A DNA stretch of 64,000 nt from Sulfurimonas sp. C5 (GTDB lineage: Bacteria > Campylobacterota > Campylobacteria > Campylobacterales > Sulfurimonadaceae), in NCBI RefSeq assembly GCF_029872055.1, contig NZ_JARXNQ010000002.1, positions 1 through 64,000 on the forward strand, written 5' to 3'. The position numbers and the translations under genes are program-made. Position 1 is the first letter of the stretch, and every line of letters starts with the position of its first letter. This document shows, one piece after another, positions 35,674 to 45,008 of the stretch. The notes under the pieces were generated by a model. That model was not told the origin of the DNA, ran no database searches, and saw nothing but the letters and a program-made list of their open reading frames with translations.

Positions 35674-36605
35674 TGAATTTCTTTGATATCTTTTTGCTCT
35701 TTATTTTGAGTGCCAGCGGTACGATGTTACTCTATATTTTTTATTCGCAATATGAAAGAGCAATCCACTTAAAGTATGTTAAAGAGGTAGTCTTTTCCAA
35801 AGATTCTGAAGTAGAAGCACTTTTGGCAAAAAAATATCAAACTACAGATAAGCAATCTTTACTTGCAAAACTGCGTTCCTATTTACTTTTAGCAGGAATA
35901 AAACTACCGGTATGGTTATATCTATTGTTTGTTTTAGTATTTGTAGGTGTAGTAGATTTTTTAGTAGCTTTATTTTTACAACACTGGGCAGGCTTTGTAA
36001 TCGGTACTCCGTTTGGATTGTTACTATCATATATGTTTTTAATGGTTCTTATTAGAAACAGAAAAAAAGAGTTTAATCGTGCTTTAGCACTAGCTATCTC
36101 TGTGCTTGTAAAGATGATGAAAAACGGTATAGGGTTTGAGCAGGCACTTTCAAAGTCCATTTCTGTATCAGGTTCAAAACTACTCAAAGAAGTGTTTTCC
36201 GATTTTTTTCAAGAGAAAAATACCGTTGGTGAAATGCAAGCTTTTGAAAATATGTATAAACATGTTGATTCAAAAGAATTAAAAATATTTGCATTAGCAA
36301 TCAAAATAGGTCGAGAGAGTGGTGGACAATTTTCCAACACATTGGCAAAAGTTGAGCAGACCATTACTTATAGAAAAAAGATGCAAGATAAAGTGGATGT
36401 AGTTACAAGGGAAGGAAACTTTGGTTCTTATGTTGTTGTAGGGATAGCTGTTCTTTTATACTTTATGTTAAATAGCAATTTTGATGGAAAAATTCATCAA
36501 TATTTTATGGAGTCCGAATATGGAAGGTTTCAGCTTTTAGGAATTATATTATGGATCTTTCTTGGAATGCTGGCAAATAACTTTATAACAAAGGTAGATA
36601 AGTAA
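35655..36605 (+). CDS. tadB: TadB inner-membrane platform protein
   Basis: 316 residues with a T2SSF domain (about 150-270: NRALALAISVLVKMMKNGIGFEQAL, IFALAIKIGRESGGQFSNTL). Membrane helices at about 10-28, 85-130 and near the C-terminus. An alternative start at 35670 would overlap the tadA stop as ATGA and is equally plausible. TadB pairs with TadC to form the platform on which TadA acts. Confidence 0.88.
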   Translation: MAEPAMMNFFDIFLLFILSASGTMLLYIFYSQYERAIHLKYVKEVVFSKDSEVEALLAKKYQTTDKQSLLAKLRSYLLLAGIKLPVWLYLLFVLVFVGVVDFLVALFLQHWAGFVIGTPFGLLLSYMFLMVLIRNRKKEFNRALALAISVLVKMMKNGIGFEQALSKSISVSGSKLLKEVFSDFFQEKNTVGEMQAFENMYKHVDSKELKIFALAIKIGRESGGQFSNTLAKVEQTITYRKKMQDKVDVVTREGNFGSYVVVGIAVLLYFMLNSNFDGKIHQYFMESEYGRFQLLGIILWIFLGMLANNFITKVDK

Positions 36606-37441
36606 TGATTGGATTTGCAACTCTACTTTTAGTGTTATCAATAGTGTTTATGGGCGTAGGACTTTTTTTATTACTTGCTATTAAATATAAACATTATAAG
36701 CTCATTCATCATATTTTTAATTTGGATGATTCGATCTCTTTAATAAGCAAATCGGAAAATAGGACAAAAGAGAAGTTTAAAGTTAAGCTTACGCGTGCAG
36801 GGCTTACACAAAAAGCTTTCAATGAGATTCTTCTTGCTTCTATTTTAGCCGGAGCTTCTATTATTTCACTGGTTTTTATTTTGAATATGGATCAGCTATT
36901 TAATATTTTGTTTGTCATTATCGGTTTAGGAATTATGGGTGTAGCTCCATTTCTGTATATAGATGAACAAATGAAAGCAAGAATTACAAGAATAGAGAAT
37001 GATTTAGCTATTTTTATCGACCTTTTAATCATTATTTTAGAAGGTGGTGGGGGACTTAACAATGCTATAGATAAAGTAACACAAGATGCTACGGATGTTT
37101 TGGGAAAAGATCTTATTGAAGAATCAAAAATTTTTAAATATGAGTTTATTACATACGGAAATGAAGTGGCATGTACAAACTTAGCAACAAGAACAGGCTC
37201 AGAAGCGATAGCTACTATTGCTGGTTTTATGCGTTTATCGGAAGAGACGGGGATAGGCGTAAAATCTGTTTTTGAAAATCAGGCAGTTGAGATTAAACAA
37301 GAAGAGATGTTGAATATCGAAAAAAAAGCGGCAACGATGAATATAAAGATCACATTTATTATGTTTTTATTCATTTTACCAGCCATCATTGCAATGATGG
37401 TTTTTCCAATGGCTGCAGATGCTTTGATGCCGGGATTTTAA
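36605..37441 (+). CDS. tadC: TadC inner-membrane platform protein
   Basis: 278 residues, T2SSF domain in the second half (ENDLAIFIDLLIIILEGGGGLNNAI, ATIAGFMRLSEETGIGVKSVFENQ) with helices at about 4-26, 78-120 and 250-272. Starts on the base that ends tadB. Pairs with TadB. The motif MRLSEETGIGV is characteristic of TadC. Confidence 0.88.
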   Translation: MIGFATLLLVLSIVFMGVGLFLLLAIKYKHYKLIHHIFNLDDSISLISKSENRTKEKFKVKLTRAGLTQKAFNEILLASILAGASIISLVFILNMDQLFNILFVIIGLGIMGVAPFLYIDEQMKARITRIENDLAIFIDLLIIILEGGGGLNNAIDKVTQDATDVLGKDLIEESKIFKYEFITYGNEVACTNLATRTGSEAIATIAGFMRLSEETGIGVKSVFENQAVEIKQEEMLNIEKKAATMNIKITFIMFLFILPAIIAMMVFPMAADALMPGF

Positions 37442-37455
37442 TATAAAGGGGAATT

Positions 37456-38340
37456 ATGAAAAATAAACAGATGAAGACAATAATACTTATTTTAATTGGA
37501 TTGGTGTTGTTTATGACGTCACTTGCTTTATTGATGTACTCAAAACAAAGTATGCTTGAAGAACAAGTGAAACAAGTAAAGCTTGTTGAAGTTTTTGTAA
37601 CTGCAAGAGATATTCGTAAAGGGGAACTTTTAAATGCTGATACGATTAAGAAAGCTGCTTTGCCAAAGGAGTATATTGTAGGGACACCACTTACGGCAAG
37701 TGAGATAATTGGAAGATATGCAGTAGTTGACATTTATCAGAATGAGCCTATTAGAGAGCAAAAGATAGCACTTGCAAAGCCCGAGGAAAAAAAGAGTATA
37801 ACGCTAAAAGCAGATACTAAACAAGAAGCATTGGAATTAGAAGAAACTAAAGGTGATACGATCTCACTTCCGTTATCTGTCTTTAAAAATATTGATTCAT
37901 CCTTGCATAAAGGAGACAAGATAGATATTGTTTCAGTTGAGAATAAAAAAGATGGTCGTCAAAGTGAATTTAAAACGAAATATATTGCTTTAAATGTAAC
38001 TATTGAGAGTTTTGTCGTAAACGGAAGAACAATCAAGAGTTATATTTCATCAGATGCGAAAGGTAATTCTGTATTTGCTCAAAATATAGTATTGTCGTTC
38101 TCCCCTAAAGAGATTAAAAACTTTTTGATGCTTTATTATAAAACCCTTGAACTCAATGGAAATAGAGTTTATAACACAAACAATACTGGACATCTGTGGA
38201 TAGTTAAATGCTCAAAAATACAGGATGAAGACGTTCAAAAGAAAAAAGAGAAGATGTTAGCTGATTACGTTTCACAGGTAAAACGCACAACAAAAAGAAT
38301 ACTTCAAGCAGATGAGGCACGTATCTCATATGAACAATAA
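37456..38340 (+). CDS. rcpC: RcpC/CpaB-type pilus assembly protein
   Basis: 294 residues. One membrane helix (about 7-28), a coiled linker, then a SAF domain (about 44-110: VEVFVTARDIRKGELLNADTI, IIGRYAVVDIYQNEPI) and the RcpC/CpaB C-terminal domain with HKGDKIDIVSVENKKDG. The SAF fold is thought to gate or stabilise the secretin. AAGGGGAA lies just before the ATG. Confidence 0.85.
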   Translation: MKNKQMKTIILILIGLVLFMTSLALLMYSKQSMLEEQVKQVKLVEVFVTARDIRKGELLNADTIKKAALPKEYIVGTPLTASEIIGRYAVVDIYQNEPIREQKIALAKPEEKKSITLKADTKQEALELEETKGDTISLPLSVFKNIDSSLHKGDKIDIVSVENKKDGRQSEFKTKYIALNVTIESFVVNGRTIKSYISSDAKGNSVFAQNIVLSFSPKEIKNFLMLYYKTLELNGNRVYNTNNTGHLWIVKCSKIQDEDVQKKKEKMLADYVSQVKRTTKRILQADEARISYEQ

Positions 38341-38782
38341 TAGTAGAACGTTTAGAAAAGGTAGTCTTGGATTACCTCAGATTATGGCTACACTTTTGGT
38401 TGTATTACCAACACTTGTATTCTCCATTGTTATTTTATTGGATTATTGGAATGTTATGCAAGCAGACTATAAACTTAAGCTTGTTGCGAATATGACGTCA
38501 GACTTTATGGTTGCTAGGGCAGATTTACGTGATTTTACAGATGGTTCAGATGGTAATGCAACTGACTTTCAAAGGTATTTGGAACGTGTAAATACATTGT
38601 GTCCAAATCAAACAAGTGCAACTTTTTCAAGTATAAGCGATGCTCAAAAACTTGGGGAAATTGCAATTACGACAACCTATGATTACAATGGAACATATAT
38701 AAAAAACAAAACATTAACAACACAGATGAATACTTATTCTTATGCAGATCAAAATATCTCTGTCGTAGTTAAATGTCAATAA
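38330..38782 (+). CDS. TadE-like minor pseudopilin
   Basis: 150 residues from MNNNSRTFRKGSLG. An ATG 18 bases earlier is possible; neither has a strong ribosome site, and the later one gives the shorter overlap with rcpC (11 bp). A basic N-terminus is followed by a single long hydrophobic helix (about 16-38, PQIMATLLVVLPTLVFSIVILLDY) with no signal-peptidase site, then a small extracellular domain with two Cys. TadE/TadF-like architecture; family assignment is by form. Confidence 0.6.
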   Translation: MNNNSRTFRKGSLGLPQIMATLLVVLPTLVFSIVILLDYWNVMQADYKLKLVANMTSDFMVARADLRDFTDGSDGNATDFQRYLERVNTLCPNQTSATFSSISDAQKLGEIAITTTYDYNGTYIKNKTLTTQMNTYSYADQNISVVVKCQ

Positions 38783-38791
38783 GGGAATAAA

Positions 38792-40492
38792 ATGAAAAAG
38801 ATTATAACACTGATATTTTTATTTATAAGTGTATATTTAAATGGGAATGATTTAGTTGTATTTGATAATGAGTATAACATCGTTCCTCTTCATAAAAGTA
38901 TAAAAAAAGTGGTTGTCGGAAATAGGGAGATGATCAATGTTTCTTTATTAAGAGGTGAAGGTGCAAGCAGGTTTTTAAAAATATTTGGAAAACGAACGGG
39001 AACTACATCTATCTTGTTGGTTTATAGAGATGGCTCTATGCAAAATTATCATGTTTACGTGAATAAAAACCTAGGTTATATTCAAAAGATGCTCAATTTT
39101 GTAGAACCTAGTTTGAAAATCAATAAAATTGGTGACGGTTCTACAGTTATGACAGGAACTTTCAGAGACCCACATAATAAAAAGAGAGTTTATAAATTAC
39201 TAAAAAATGCAGGAGTTGATCTTAATACTACAATGGATCTGACTGAAACAAATAGAGTAAATAAAATGATTAGAACTAAATTGTATTTAGTTGAAATCAA
39301 TAATCAAAAAGCGAAAGATCTTGGCGGTGTGACAGGACTAGGATTTTTAGATCGTCATACTAATGTTGCATTAAACCCTTTGGCTGGAAACGGTGCAACC
39401 TTTAGTGGCTGGCTTTTAGATAACTTTGGACAATTTAGTTCATCAACAGGTAGGTCTGTAACAGCTACACTGAATTTTTTAGAGCAAAAAGGTATAGGGA
39501 AAATTTTAGATGATACGGTACTGATTACAACAGAGGAGCAAAATGCATCATTTCGCGTTGGTGGAGAAGTATATATTCCTACAGGAATGACACAAAACAC
39601 AGGTACTGCTCCAACTATTCGAGTCTCAGAAAAAGAGTATGGTTTAACATTGACACTTAAGACAAAGTTTATGGAAAAAGAAAACTTTATGTATATCGAT
39701 GTGGATATTCAAGATAGTTCTTTTGATACAAATATGGATCATAACGTTCAACTAGGGGCAGGCATTTCCGTTCCCTCTTTTGTAAGTAAAACAATTAAAA
39801 CAAACGTAGTTGTTAAATCTGGGCAAATTATAGCCCTTGGAGGACGCCTCCATTCCGAAGAGATAGATCAGAAAGAAAAGGTACCGGTACTTGGAGATAT
39901 TCCCCTTTTGGGAAGACTGTTTACACATACTGTAACTAGTACCAAAGGGAATGACCTCTTATTCTTCTTAGTACCAGAGATAGTTGATACAAACAATGAA
40001 CGTGATGACAGTAGAATTTACAGGGACTTTACAAAAGAGAGTATAAAACTGCATGATACATTCTTAGATATGAATAATGACAAAGAAGTTGTAAAAGAGC
40101 CTTTAGCGGTAAGAAATGATATTGTAGTACAAAAAACTGTAGTTGAAGATCTAAACCGTTCTACGGAGGATGAGATTGGTGTAGATGTAATTGAAGAGGA
40201 AAAGCAAGAAGTTGTTGCAGATGATATTATAGAAGTCTCTCAAGAAACAGAAGAAAAAGCACAGCAGCCTATGTATGCGGTGAGCATTGAAAATATTTAT
40301 ATACGAGATAAGCCTTCAACTATTGACTCGGCTAGGGTTACTGTTTGGAAATATGGACATAAATTTAAATCAAACAATACTCAGTTTATTGATGGAATAG
40401 AGTGGCTTGAGATTACGGAGGATTGTTTAGAAGAATGTGAAAAATTAGAACCTTCATTATGGATTTCAAGGAAGTATACAAATAAAATATAA
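38792..40492 (+). CDS. rcpA: RcpA/CpaC-type pilus secretin with SH3-like C-terminal extension
   Basis: 566 residues. Signal peptide (1-18), N-terminal pilus-secretin domain (about 20-110), BON-like part, and secretin barrel domain (about 250-400) with GGEVYIPTGMT, VVVKSGQIIALGGRL and KVPVLGDIPLLGRLF. After an acidic linker rich in Glu/Val (about 430-490), residues about 493-566 form an SH3-like domain (MYAVSIENIYIRDKPST, KYGHKFKSNN, EWLEITED). That extension is unusual for a Tad secretin and might bind peptidoglycan in the periplasm. Confidence 0.85.
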   Translation: MKKIITLIFLFISVYLNGNDLVVFDNEYNIVPLHKSIKKVVVGNREMINVSLLRGEGASRFLKIFGKRTGTTSILLVYRDGSMQNYHVYVNKNLGYIQKMLNFVEPSLKINKIGDGSTVMTGTFRDPHNKKRVYKLLKNAGVDLNTTMDLTETNRVNKMIRTKLYLVEINNQKAKDLGGVTGLGFLDRHTNVALNPLAGNGATFSGWLLDNFGQFSSSTGRSVTATLNFLEQKGIGKILDDTVLITTEEQNASFRVGGEVYIPTGMTQNTGTAPTIRVSEKEYGLTLTLKTKFMEKENFMYIDVDIQDSSFDTNMDHNVQLGAGISVPSFVSKTIKTNVVVKSGQIIALGGRLHSEEIDQKEKVPVLGDIPLLGRLFTHTVTSTKGNDLLFFLVPEIVDTNNERDDSRIYRDFTKESIKLHDTFLDMNNDKEVVKEPLAVRNDIVVQKTVVEDLNRSTEDEIGVDVIEEEKQEVVADDIIEVSQETEEKAQQPMYAVSIENIYIRDKPSTIDSARVTVWKYGHKFKSNNTQFIDGIEWLEITEDCLEECEKLEPSLWISRKYTNKI

Positions 40493-40533
40493 CAATTTAT
40501 GATAATTATTGTAACTAAATTCTATTTGCGTAT

Positions 40534-40576
40534 TATAATTTTTTGTGATAAAATAATCACATGTATATCACAAAAA
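40534..40576 (+). promoter_or_regulatory. promoter and repeat region of the pilin gene
   Basis: TATAAT at 40534-40539 gives +1 near 40546. ATCACA repeats at 40556-40561 and 40567-40572 are 11 bp apart, and TGTGAT at 40544-40549 forms an inverted repeat with the first (N6 between). The pilin would thus have its own transcript, distinct from the pilus operon upstream. Confidence 0.5.
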
Positions 40577-40587
40577 AAGGAAAGAAC

Positions 40588-40767
40588 TTGAAAAAAATAT
40601 TCAAGCGTTTAAAGTCTCAAAAAGGTATGAGTGGAGTGTTAGTTGCATTAATGTTAGTAATTGTAGGTGTTGGTTTAGTAGCAGGTGTACAGACATTTAT
40701 GACTAGTTCTCAACAGACGTTAATTCAGGATGCTAATACTACAATCCAAAATGCGTTAACTAACTAA
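40588..40767 (+). CDS. flp: Flp-like pilin without the usual Glu5
   Basis: 59 residues from TTG at 40588, chosen because AAGGAA lies 6-7 nt upstream; an ATG at 40561 would overlap the operator-like repeats. The basic leader KKIFKRLKSQKG ends at a Gly suited to prepilin peptidase, followed by MSGVLVALMLVIVGVGLVAG (hydrophobic helix) and a short polar tail with SSQQTLIQDANTT. Length and layout fit Flp pilins, but the Glu-Tyr pair of Flp is missing. Probably the major pilin of this locus. Confidence 0.6.
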   Translation: MKKIFKRLKSQKGMSGVLVALMLVIVGVGLVAGVQTFMTSSQQTLIQDANTTIQNALTN

Positions 40768-40802
40768 GGGGGATAAAGAAAGTAAAAACTTTCTTCCCTT
40801 TA
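40768..40802. terminator. bidirectional hairpin between pilin and gltX
   Basis: AAGAAAGT and ACTTTCTT arms (40776-40783, 40788-40795) with an AAAA loop; GGG (40770-40772) can pair with CCC (40796-40798) beyond a bulge. A short TTT follows on the plus strand. It lies directly between two convergent genes and overlaps the end of gltX. Confidence 0.5.
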
Positions 40803-42185
40803 AAGAGAGCCTAAAAAGCTCTCGATTCTTTTTAAAGTTTCCTCTTTTCCGATTACAGACATAATTACATCCAGACCTGGTCCACCCATTTTTCCAAGAA
40901 GTGCTATACGTAGAGGTTGTCCTATTTTTCCAAATCCAATTTCCATTTCGTTTACAACAGCTTCAACTAGATGATGATACTCTGTAGGCATATGAATTCC
41001 TTCAGCGGCAATAAGTTTTGCTTTAAAGTTATCGATAATTGCAGATGTATCTTCTTTGACTGCTTTTTTTACAGCTTTTTCATCATAGCTAGCAGGTGTA
41101 GCAATAATCTCTTTAGATAAGTTACTTAATTCCTCAACAGTTTTTGCTCTCTCTTTTAGTGCATCTAGGAGGATCTCTTTTTTATCGTGAGAAGTAAGAA
41201 CTAGGTCATAATCACTTAATAGTTCAACAAGTCTTTCGTTGGACGTATTTTTAATATAGTGAGAGTTCAACCAGTCTAATTTTTCAGTGTTATATATTGA
41301 AGCAGATCTGTTGATATCTTTTGGATTAAACAGTTCAATCATCTCCTCCATTGAGAAGATCTCTTGATCACCGTGACTCCATCCAAGGCGTACTAAAAAG
41401 TTTAGCAGTGATTCCGGAAGATAACCCATATCTTTGTATGCCATTACATCTGTCGCACCGTCACGTTTAGAGAGTTTTTTCCCTTGTGAGTTGTGGATCA
41501 TCGGTACATGGTAAAACTTAGGAATGTCAAATCCGAGTGCTTCGTAAACTACGATCTGTTTTGGAGTGTTTGAAAGATGATCATCCCCACGGATAACTTC
41601 ATTGATCCCCATTAATGCATCATCAATAGCAACAACAAAATTATAAGTCGGACTTCCATCAGCTCTTGCAATAATAAAATCATCTAAGATGTCTTCCGCT
41701 TTAAAAACAACATCTCCTTTTACGCCGTCTCTTACTACAATCTCACCACTTTCAGGAGCTTTGATACGAATAACAGGATCAATTCCTTCAGGTGGAGTAC
41801 CTTCAAAATCACGGTATCTTCCGTCGTATTTTGCTCTTTGTTTATTTGCCATTTGTGTTTCACGAAGAGTTTCAAGTTCCTCTTTTGTCATGTAACATTT
41901 GTAGGCTTTACCTTCATTTAGAAGTTGCTCAATATATTTTGCATAAATATCATCACGCTGGCTTTGGTATGTTACTTCACCGTCAGCTTCTAATCCTAGC
42001 CACTCAAATGCTTTTAAGATAGCCTCTGTAGCTTCTTCAGAGTTTCTAGCTTTATCAGTATCTTCGATACGAAGAACAAATTTTCCACCATTTTTCTTAG
42101 CCCAAAGATAAGAAAATAGAGCAGTTCTTAAACCACCGATGTGTAAGTATCCAGTAGGACTTGGAGCAAAACGAGTAACAACCAT
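40800..42185 (-). CDS. gltX: glutamyl-tRNA synthetase
   Basis: 461 residues. Class I motifs: APSPTGYLHIGG (HIGH region, residues 7-18), VLRIEDTD, and GKKLSKRDG (KMSKS region). A C-terminal anticodon-binding helical domain follows. Campylobacterota often carry two paralogs, one charging tRNA-Glu and one tRNA-Gln as a misacylating enzyme; which this is cannot be read directly. No transamidation genes are near. Confidence 0.95.
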   Translation of the reverse strand: MVVTRFAPSPTGYLHIGGLRTALFSYLWAKKNGGKFVLRIEDTDKARNSEEATEAILKAFEWLGLEADGEVTYQSQRDDIYAKYIEQLLNEGKAYKCYMTKEELETLRETQMANKQRAKYDGRYRDFEGTPPEGIDPVIRIKAPESGEIVVRDGVKGDVVFKAEDILDDFIIARADGSPTYNFVVAIDDALMGINEVIRGDDHLSNTPKQIVVYEALGFDIPKFYHVPMIHNSQGKKLSKRDGATDVMAYKDMGYLPESLLNFLVRLGWSHGDQEIFSMEEMIELFNPKDINRSASIYNTEKLDWLNSHYIKNTSNERLVELLSDYDLVLTSHDKKEILLDALKERAKTVEELSNLSKEIIATPASYDEKAVKKAVKEDTSAIIDNFKAKLIAAEGIHMPTEYHHLVEAVVNEMEIGFGKIGQPLRIALLGKMGGPGLDVIMSVIGKEETLKRIESFLGSL

Positions 42186-42278
42186 TTATAAACCCTTTTC
42201 ATTTTAGTGGTGCAATTTTAGGGTATTGTTGGTTAAAAATGGGTAAAATAACTTTCAATTTAAAATATATGGAAAAGT

Positions 42279-43118
42279 ATGAGAAAAGTTTTATTTGTTT
42301 TATTATTTATTACGGGATTATTAGAAGCAAAAGTATATGATGGTGTGGCAGTTGTTGTAAAAAATGAAGCGATTACCTTGGAAGATATTAAAAAAGAGAT
42401 GAGTGTCTCCAAAGTGGATGCAAAAAAAGCAACGGATGCTCTGATCCGTCAAAAACTTGAAGCGGCTGAAATTAAAGATCGTAAGATTACAGTTTCATCT
42501 TCTGAAGTGTATGACGATATTAAAAATCTCGCTTCTCGTAATAATATGAGCATCAGTGATTTTTACGATGCGGTTAGAGAATCAAGTGGAATGAGTTCAA
42601 CTCAGTTCAAAGAGAAAATAAAACAAAAACTTTTATCTCAAAAACTTTACTCTGCGATAGCGTATTCTTCTATTGAGGAACCGAGTCAAGAGGAGATTGA
42701 AGAGTATTATAAACTGCATCAAAAGGAGTATATGCACCCTTCGTCATTTACTGTAGTAATTTATGATGCAAAATCAAAAGCTCTTTTACAGGAAAAAGTT
42801 GACAATCCGATGTTTTACTCTCCAGAGATTGCTACAAATGAACAAGTACTTCCATATGACAAAATCTCTCCAGAACTTGCTTCTCTTTTAGCACAAACAC
42901 CTAAACACGGTTTTACTCCTATTGTTCCAAACGGTAAAGGGGGTTTTATGAGTTTTTATATCAAGTCTATTACATCTGCAGAAGAGGGTGGCATTGAAAG
43001 TGTTAAAAATCAGATCATTAATGAGATTATGGCAGAGAAAAGAGAAGTAGTTTTGAGTGATTACTTTGCTCGTTTACGTGACAATGCAGATATAAATGTA
43101 ATCAGGATGCCTGAGTAA
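42279..43118 (+). CDS. SurA/PrsA-like periplasmic chaperone-peptidyl-prolyl isomerase
   Basis: 279 residues. Signal peptide (1-17, ending LEA), then a SurA-type N-terminal domain (YDGVAVVVKNEAITLEDIKKEM, RQKLEAAEIKDR) and a parvulin-like segment (about 130-240) in which the typical active-site histidines are not obvious, so isomerase activity is uncertain. Likely an outer-membrane-protein chaperone. Its stop overlaps the start of the deaminase gene by one base. Confidence 0.83.
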   Translation: MRKVLFVLLFITGLLEAKVYDGVAVVVKNEAITLEDIKKEMSVSKVDAKKATDALIRQKLEAAEIKDRKITVSSSEVYDDIKNLASRNNMSISDFYDAVRESSGMSSTQFKEKIKQKLLSQKLYSAIAYSSIEEPSQEEIEEYYKLHQKEYMHPSSFTVVIYDAKSKALLQEKVDNPMFYSPEIATNEQVLPYDKISPELASLLAQTPKHGFTPIVPNGKGGFMSFYIKSITSAEEGGIESVKNQIINEIMAEKREVVLSDYFARLRDNADINVIRMPE

Positions 43119-43555
43119 TGCTTAGCGACCAAAATTTTATAAATATTGCCTGTGAAATAGCAACTGCATCTAAGTGTGTTTCAAAACAAGTTGGTGCTGT
43201 GATTGTAAAAGATGGCAGAATTTTAAGCACGGGCTATAACGGTACACCAGCAGGATATGTAAACTGTTGTGAACACTGGGATAATGAATATACTCAAGAG
43301 CATCATGACTGGAGTAAAACATACGAAATTCACGCTGAAATGAATGCCCTTATCTGGGCTGCAAGAAAGGGAATTTCTATTGAGAATGCTACTATATACG
43401 TAACGTTAGAGCCTTGCAGCGAATGTAGTAAAAACCTTATTGCCGCGGGGATAAAACGTATAGTTTTTTTACGCGAGTATGAACATACTCATTCCGAGGT
43501 TGTTTCAAAGTTTTTACGCGATAATGGTGTGAGTATTGAAAAACTAGCAGAGTAG
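43118..43555 (+). CDS. deoxycytidylate (dCMP) deaminase
   Basis: 145 residues. The zinc site is HAEMNALIW (His and catalytic Glu) with PCSECSKNLI (two Cys). The insert region NCCEHWDNEYTQEHHDW is typical of dCMP deaminases of the ComEB/DCD type. Converts dCMP to dUMP for thymidylate synthesis. Coupled to the chaperone gene by TAATG overlap, with no functional link evident. Confidence 0.9.
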   Translation: MLSDQNFINIACEIATASKCVSKQVGAVIVKDGRILSTGYNGTPAGYVNCCEHWDNEYTQEHHDWSKTYEIHAEMNALIWAARKGISIENATIYVTLEPCSECSKNLIAAGIKRIVFLREYEHTHSEVVSKFLRDNGVSIEKLAE

Positions 43556-43565
43556 CTAAAAGTTC

Positions 43566-44519
43566 TTAGCATTCTCTATTTTGTATATGGCAGGCGATTG
43601 CATAACCGTGATTAAGCCCTAGTGCAATACTTCCACCGCTTTCTTGTGTAATGTCACCTGCTACGAAAAGCCCTTCTATATTTGTTTCGTAATATCCATT
43701 ATGTACGGGTTTTCCATCTTTCTCTTTAATACCCGAGCTAGAAAGAAATGCACTCGGTGTTGTGCCCCCGATAGCATAGATCACGCGATCATAAGTATCG
43801 ATAGTATCATCATTAAACAATACTTTTACTTTACCTTCTTCATCTTCTAAACCTTCTATATCAACACCTAGAAGAGGATTTACCTCTTTATGCATGATGG
43901 CGTTTGCTATATCCCTTTGATTTGTCGGATTTGCACGTCTGAAAGTTTCACGTCTATAACAGATGGAAACATCATTTTTGGAGCAAAGATCAACGGCGTA
44001 TTCAACAGCACTGTCTCCACCGCCTACGACTAAGATCTTTTCATCTGCACTACACTCATCAGTCGTATAATTCACTTTTTTTCTAATGCTTGGTGGAATT
44101 TTATAAGAGGGTTTGTTTGGTTTTCCCATACGTCCGATCGTTACAACTACATATTTCGCTTTAATACTTTGACCAGCCATGAACACTTCAAAATAGTCTT
44201 CTTCTTTCTGAATAGACTGTACTTCAACTTGTGTTTGGAGCTCAACTGAATGGTTATCGAGGATTTCGTCAAAAAAGTCTAAAGTTGATTCTTTTGTGCC
44301 GTCTATAAAGTAGATGTTGCCGTCAAGTTCAACTTTTTGCCCTTTCCATTCAACATCGACACGTTTGTTGTCTTTATAGTATTTTCTAATAGTGGAGTTG
44401 TGGTTTACGTCTTTTTCTAAAAGGACAATGTCCCGAATACCCAGAAGATAACTCTCAACTGCAGTTGCAATTCCTGCCGGCCCTGCACCTACAATTGCTA
44501 AATTATATATTTTTTCCAT
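43566..44519 (-). CDS. thioredoxin-reductase-like FAD/NAD(P) oxidoreductase without CxxC
   Basis: 317 residues from MEKIYNLAIVGAGPAG. Start chosen at 44519, because GGGGAG lies 9 nt upstream; an earlier start would add an unrelated 15-residue stretch. FAD motif VGAGPAGIATA, NAD(P) motif LVVGGGDSAVEYA, and GLFVAGDI late. The redox-active CxxC of thioredoxin reductase is absent, as in YpdA-type or ferredoxin-NADP reductase-like relatives. Electron acceptor unknown. Convergent with the deaminase gene (10-nt gap). Confidence 0.82.
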   Translation of the reverse strand: MEKIYNLAIVGAGPAGIATAVESYLLGIRDIVLLEKDVNHNSTIRKYYKDNKRVDVEWKGQKVELDGNIYFIDGTKESTLDFFDEILDNHSVELQTQVEVQSIQKEEDYFEVFMAGQSIKAKYVVVTIGRMGKPNKPSYKIPPSIRKKVNYTTDECSADEKILVVGGGDSAVEYAVDLCSKNDVSICYRRETFRRANPTNQRDIANAIMHKEVNPLLGVDIEGLEDEEGKVKVLFNDDTIDTYDRVIYAIGGTTPSAFLSSSGIKEKDGKPVHNGYYETNIEGLFVAGDITQESGGSIALGLNHGYAIACHIQNREC

Positions 44520-44588
44520 TTGTAAAACTCCCCTAGAAATTTTGATTCTGGAAAAGTTTAACATAATTATCGGTAAATGAGTGTTTGC

Positions 44589-44939
44589 CTATGAAAGTAG
44601 CTCTAATGCTTTTTCCGGTGGTCTTGCAATGATTGCTTTACCGTTTTTTATAAGTACTGGACGCTCTATAAGTTTAGGATTGGCTACCATTGCATCGATA
44701 AGCTTCTCTTCATCTGTTTCATTTTGAAGATCTAATTCTTTGTAAAGGTCTTCTTTTGTTCTCATAAGTTCTCTAGCCGATATTCCAAGCATTGATAAAA
44801 CATTTTTTAACTCTTCTTTGCTTGGAGTGCTTTCAAGGTATTTTATAACCTCTTTTTCACAACCGTTGTCTTCTAAAAGTGAGAGTGCTTGACGAGACTT
44901 TGAACATCTCGGATTATGCCAGATTGTTATTTTTTCCAT
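44589..44939 (-). CDS. ArsC-family (YfgD-like) glutaredoxin-type reductase
   Basis: 116 residues from MEKITIWHNPRCSKSR, the start placed by AAGGAG 5 nt upstream. The CxxS-type active Cys is Cys11 in NPRCSKSR, and the conserved C-terminal RPVLIKNGKAIIARPPE matches ArsC/YfgD. Arsenate reductase activity is possible, but no ars regulator or efflux pump is adjacent, so a general thiol role is as likely. Divergent from the GAF gene. Confidence 0.83.
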   Translation of the reverse strand: MEKITIWHNPRCSKSRQALSLLEDNGCEKEVIKYLESTPSKEELKNVLSMLGISARELMRTKEDLYKELDLQNETDEEKLIDAMVANPKLIERPVLIKNGKAIIARPPEKALELLS

Positions 44940-45008
44940 AACAACTCCTTTTTTTTCTTGCAATTTTACACTATAATATTTCCAATACAAATTAAGAGGG
45001 CTGTTGCG

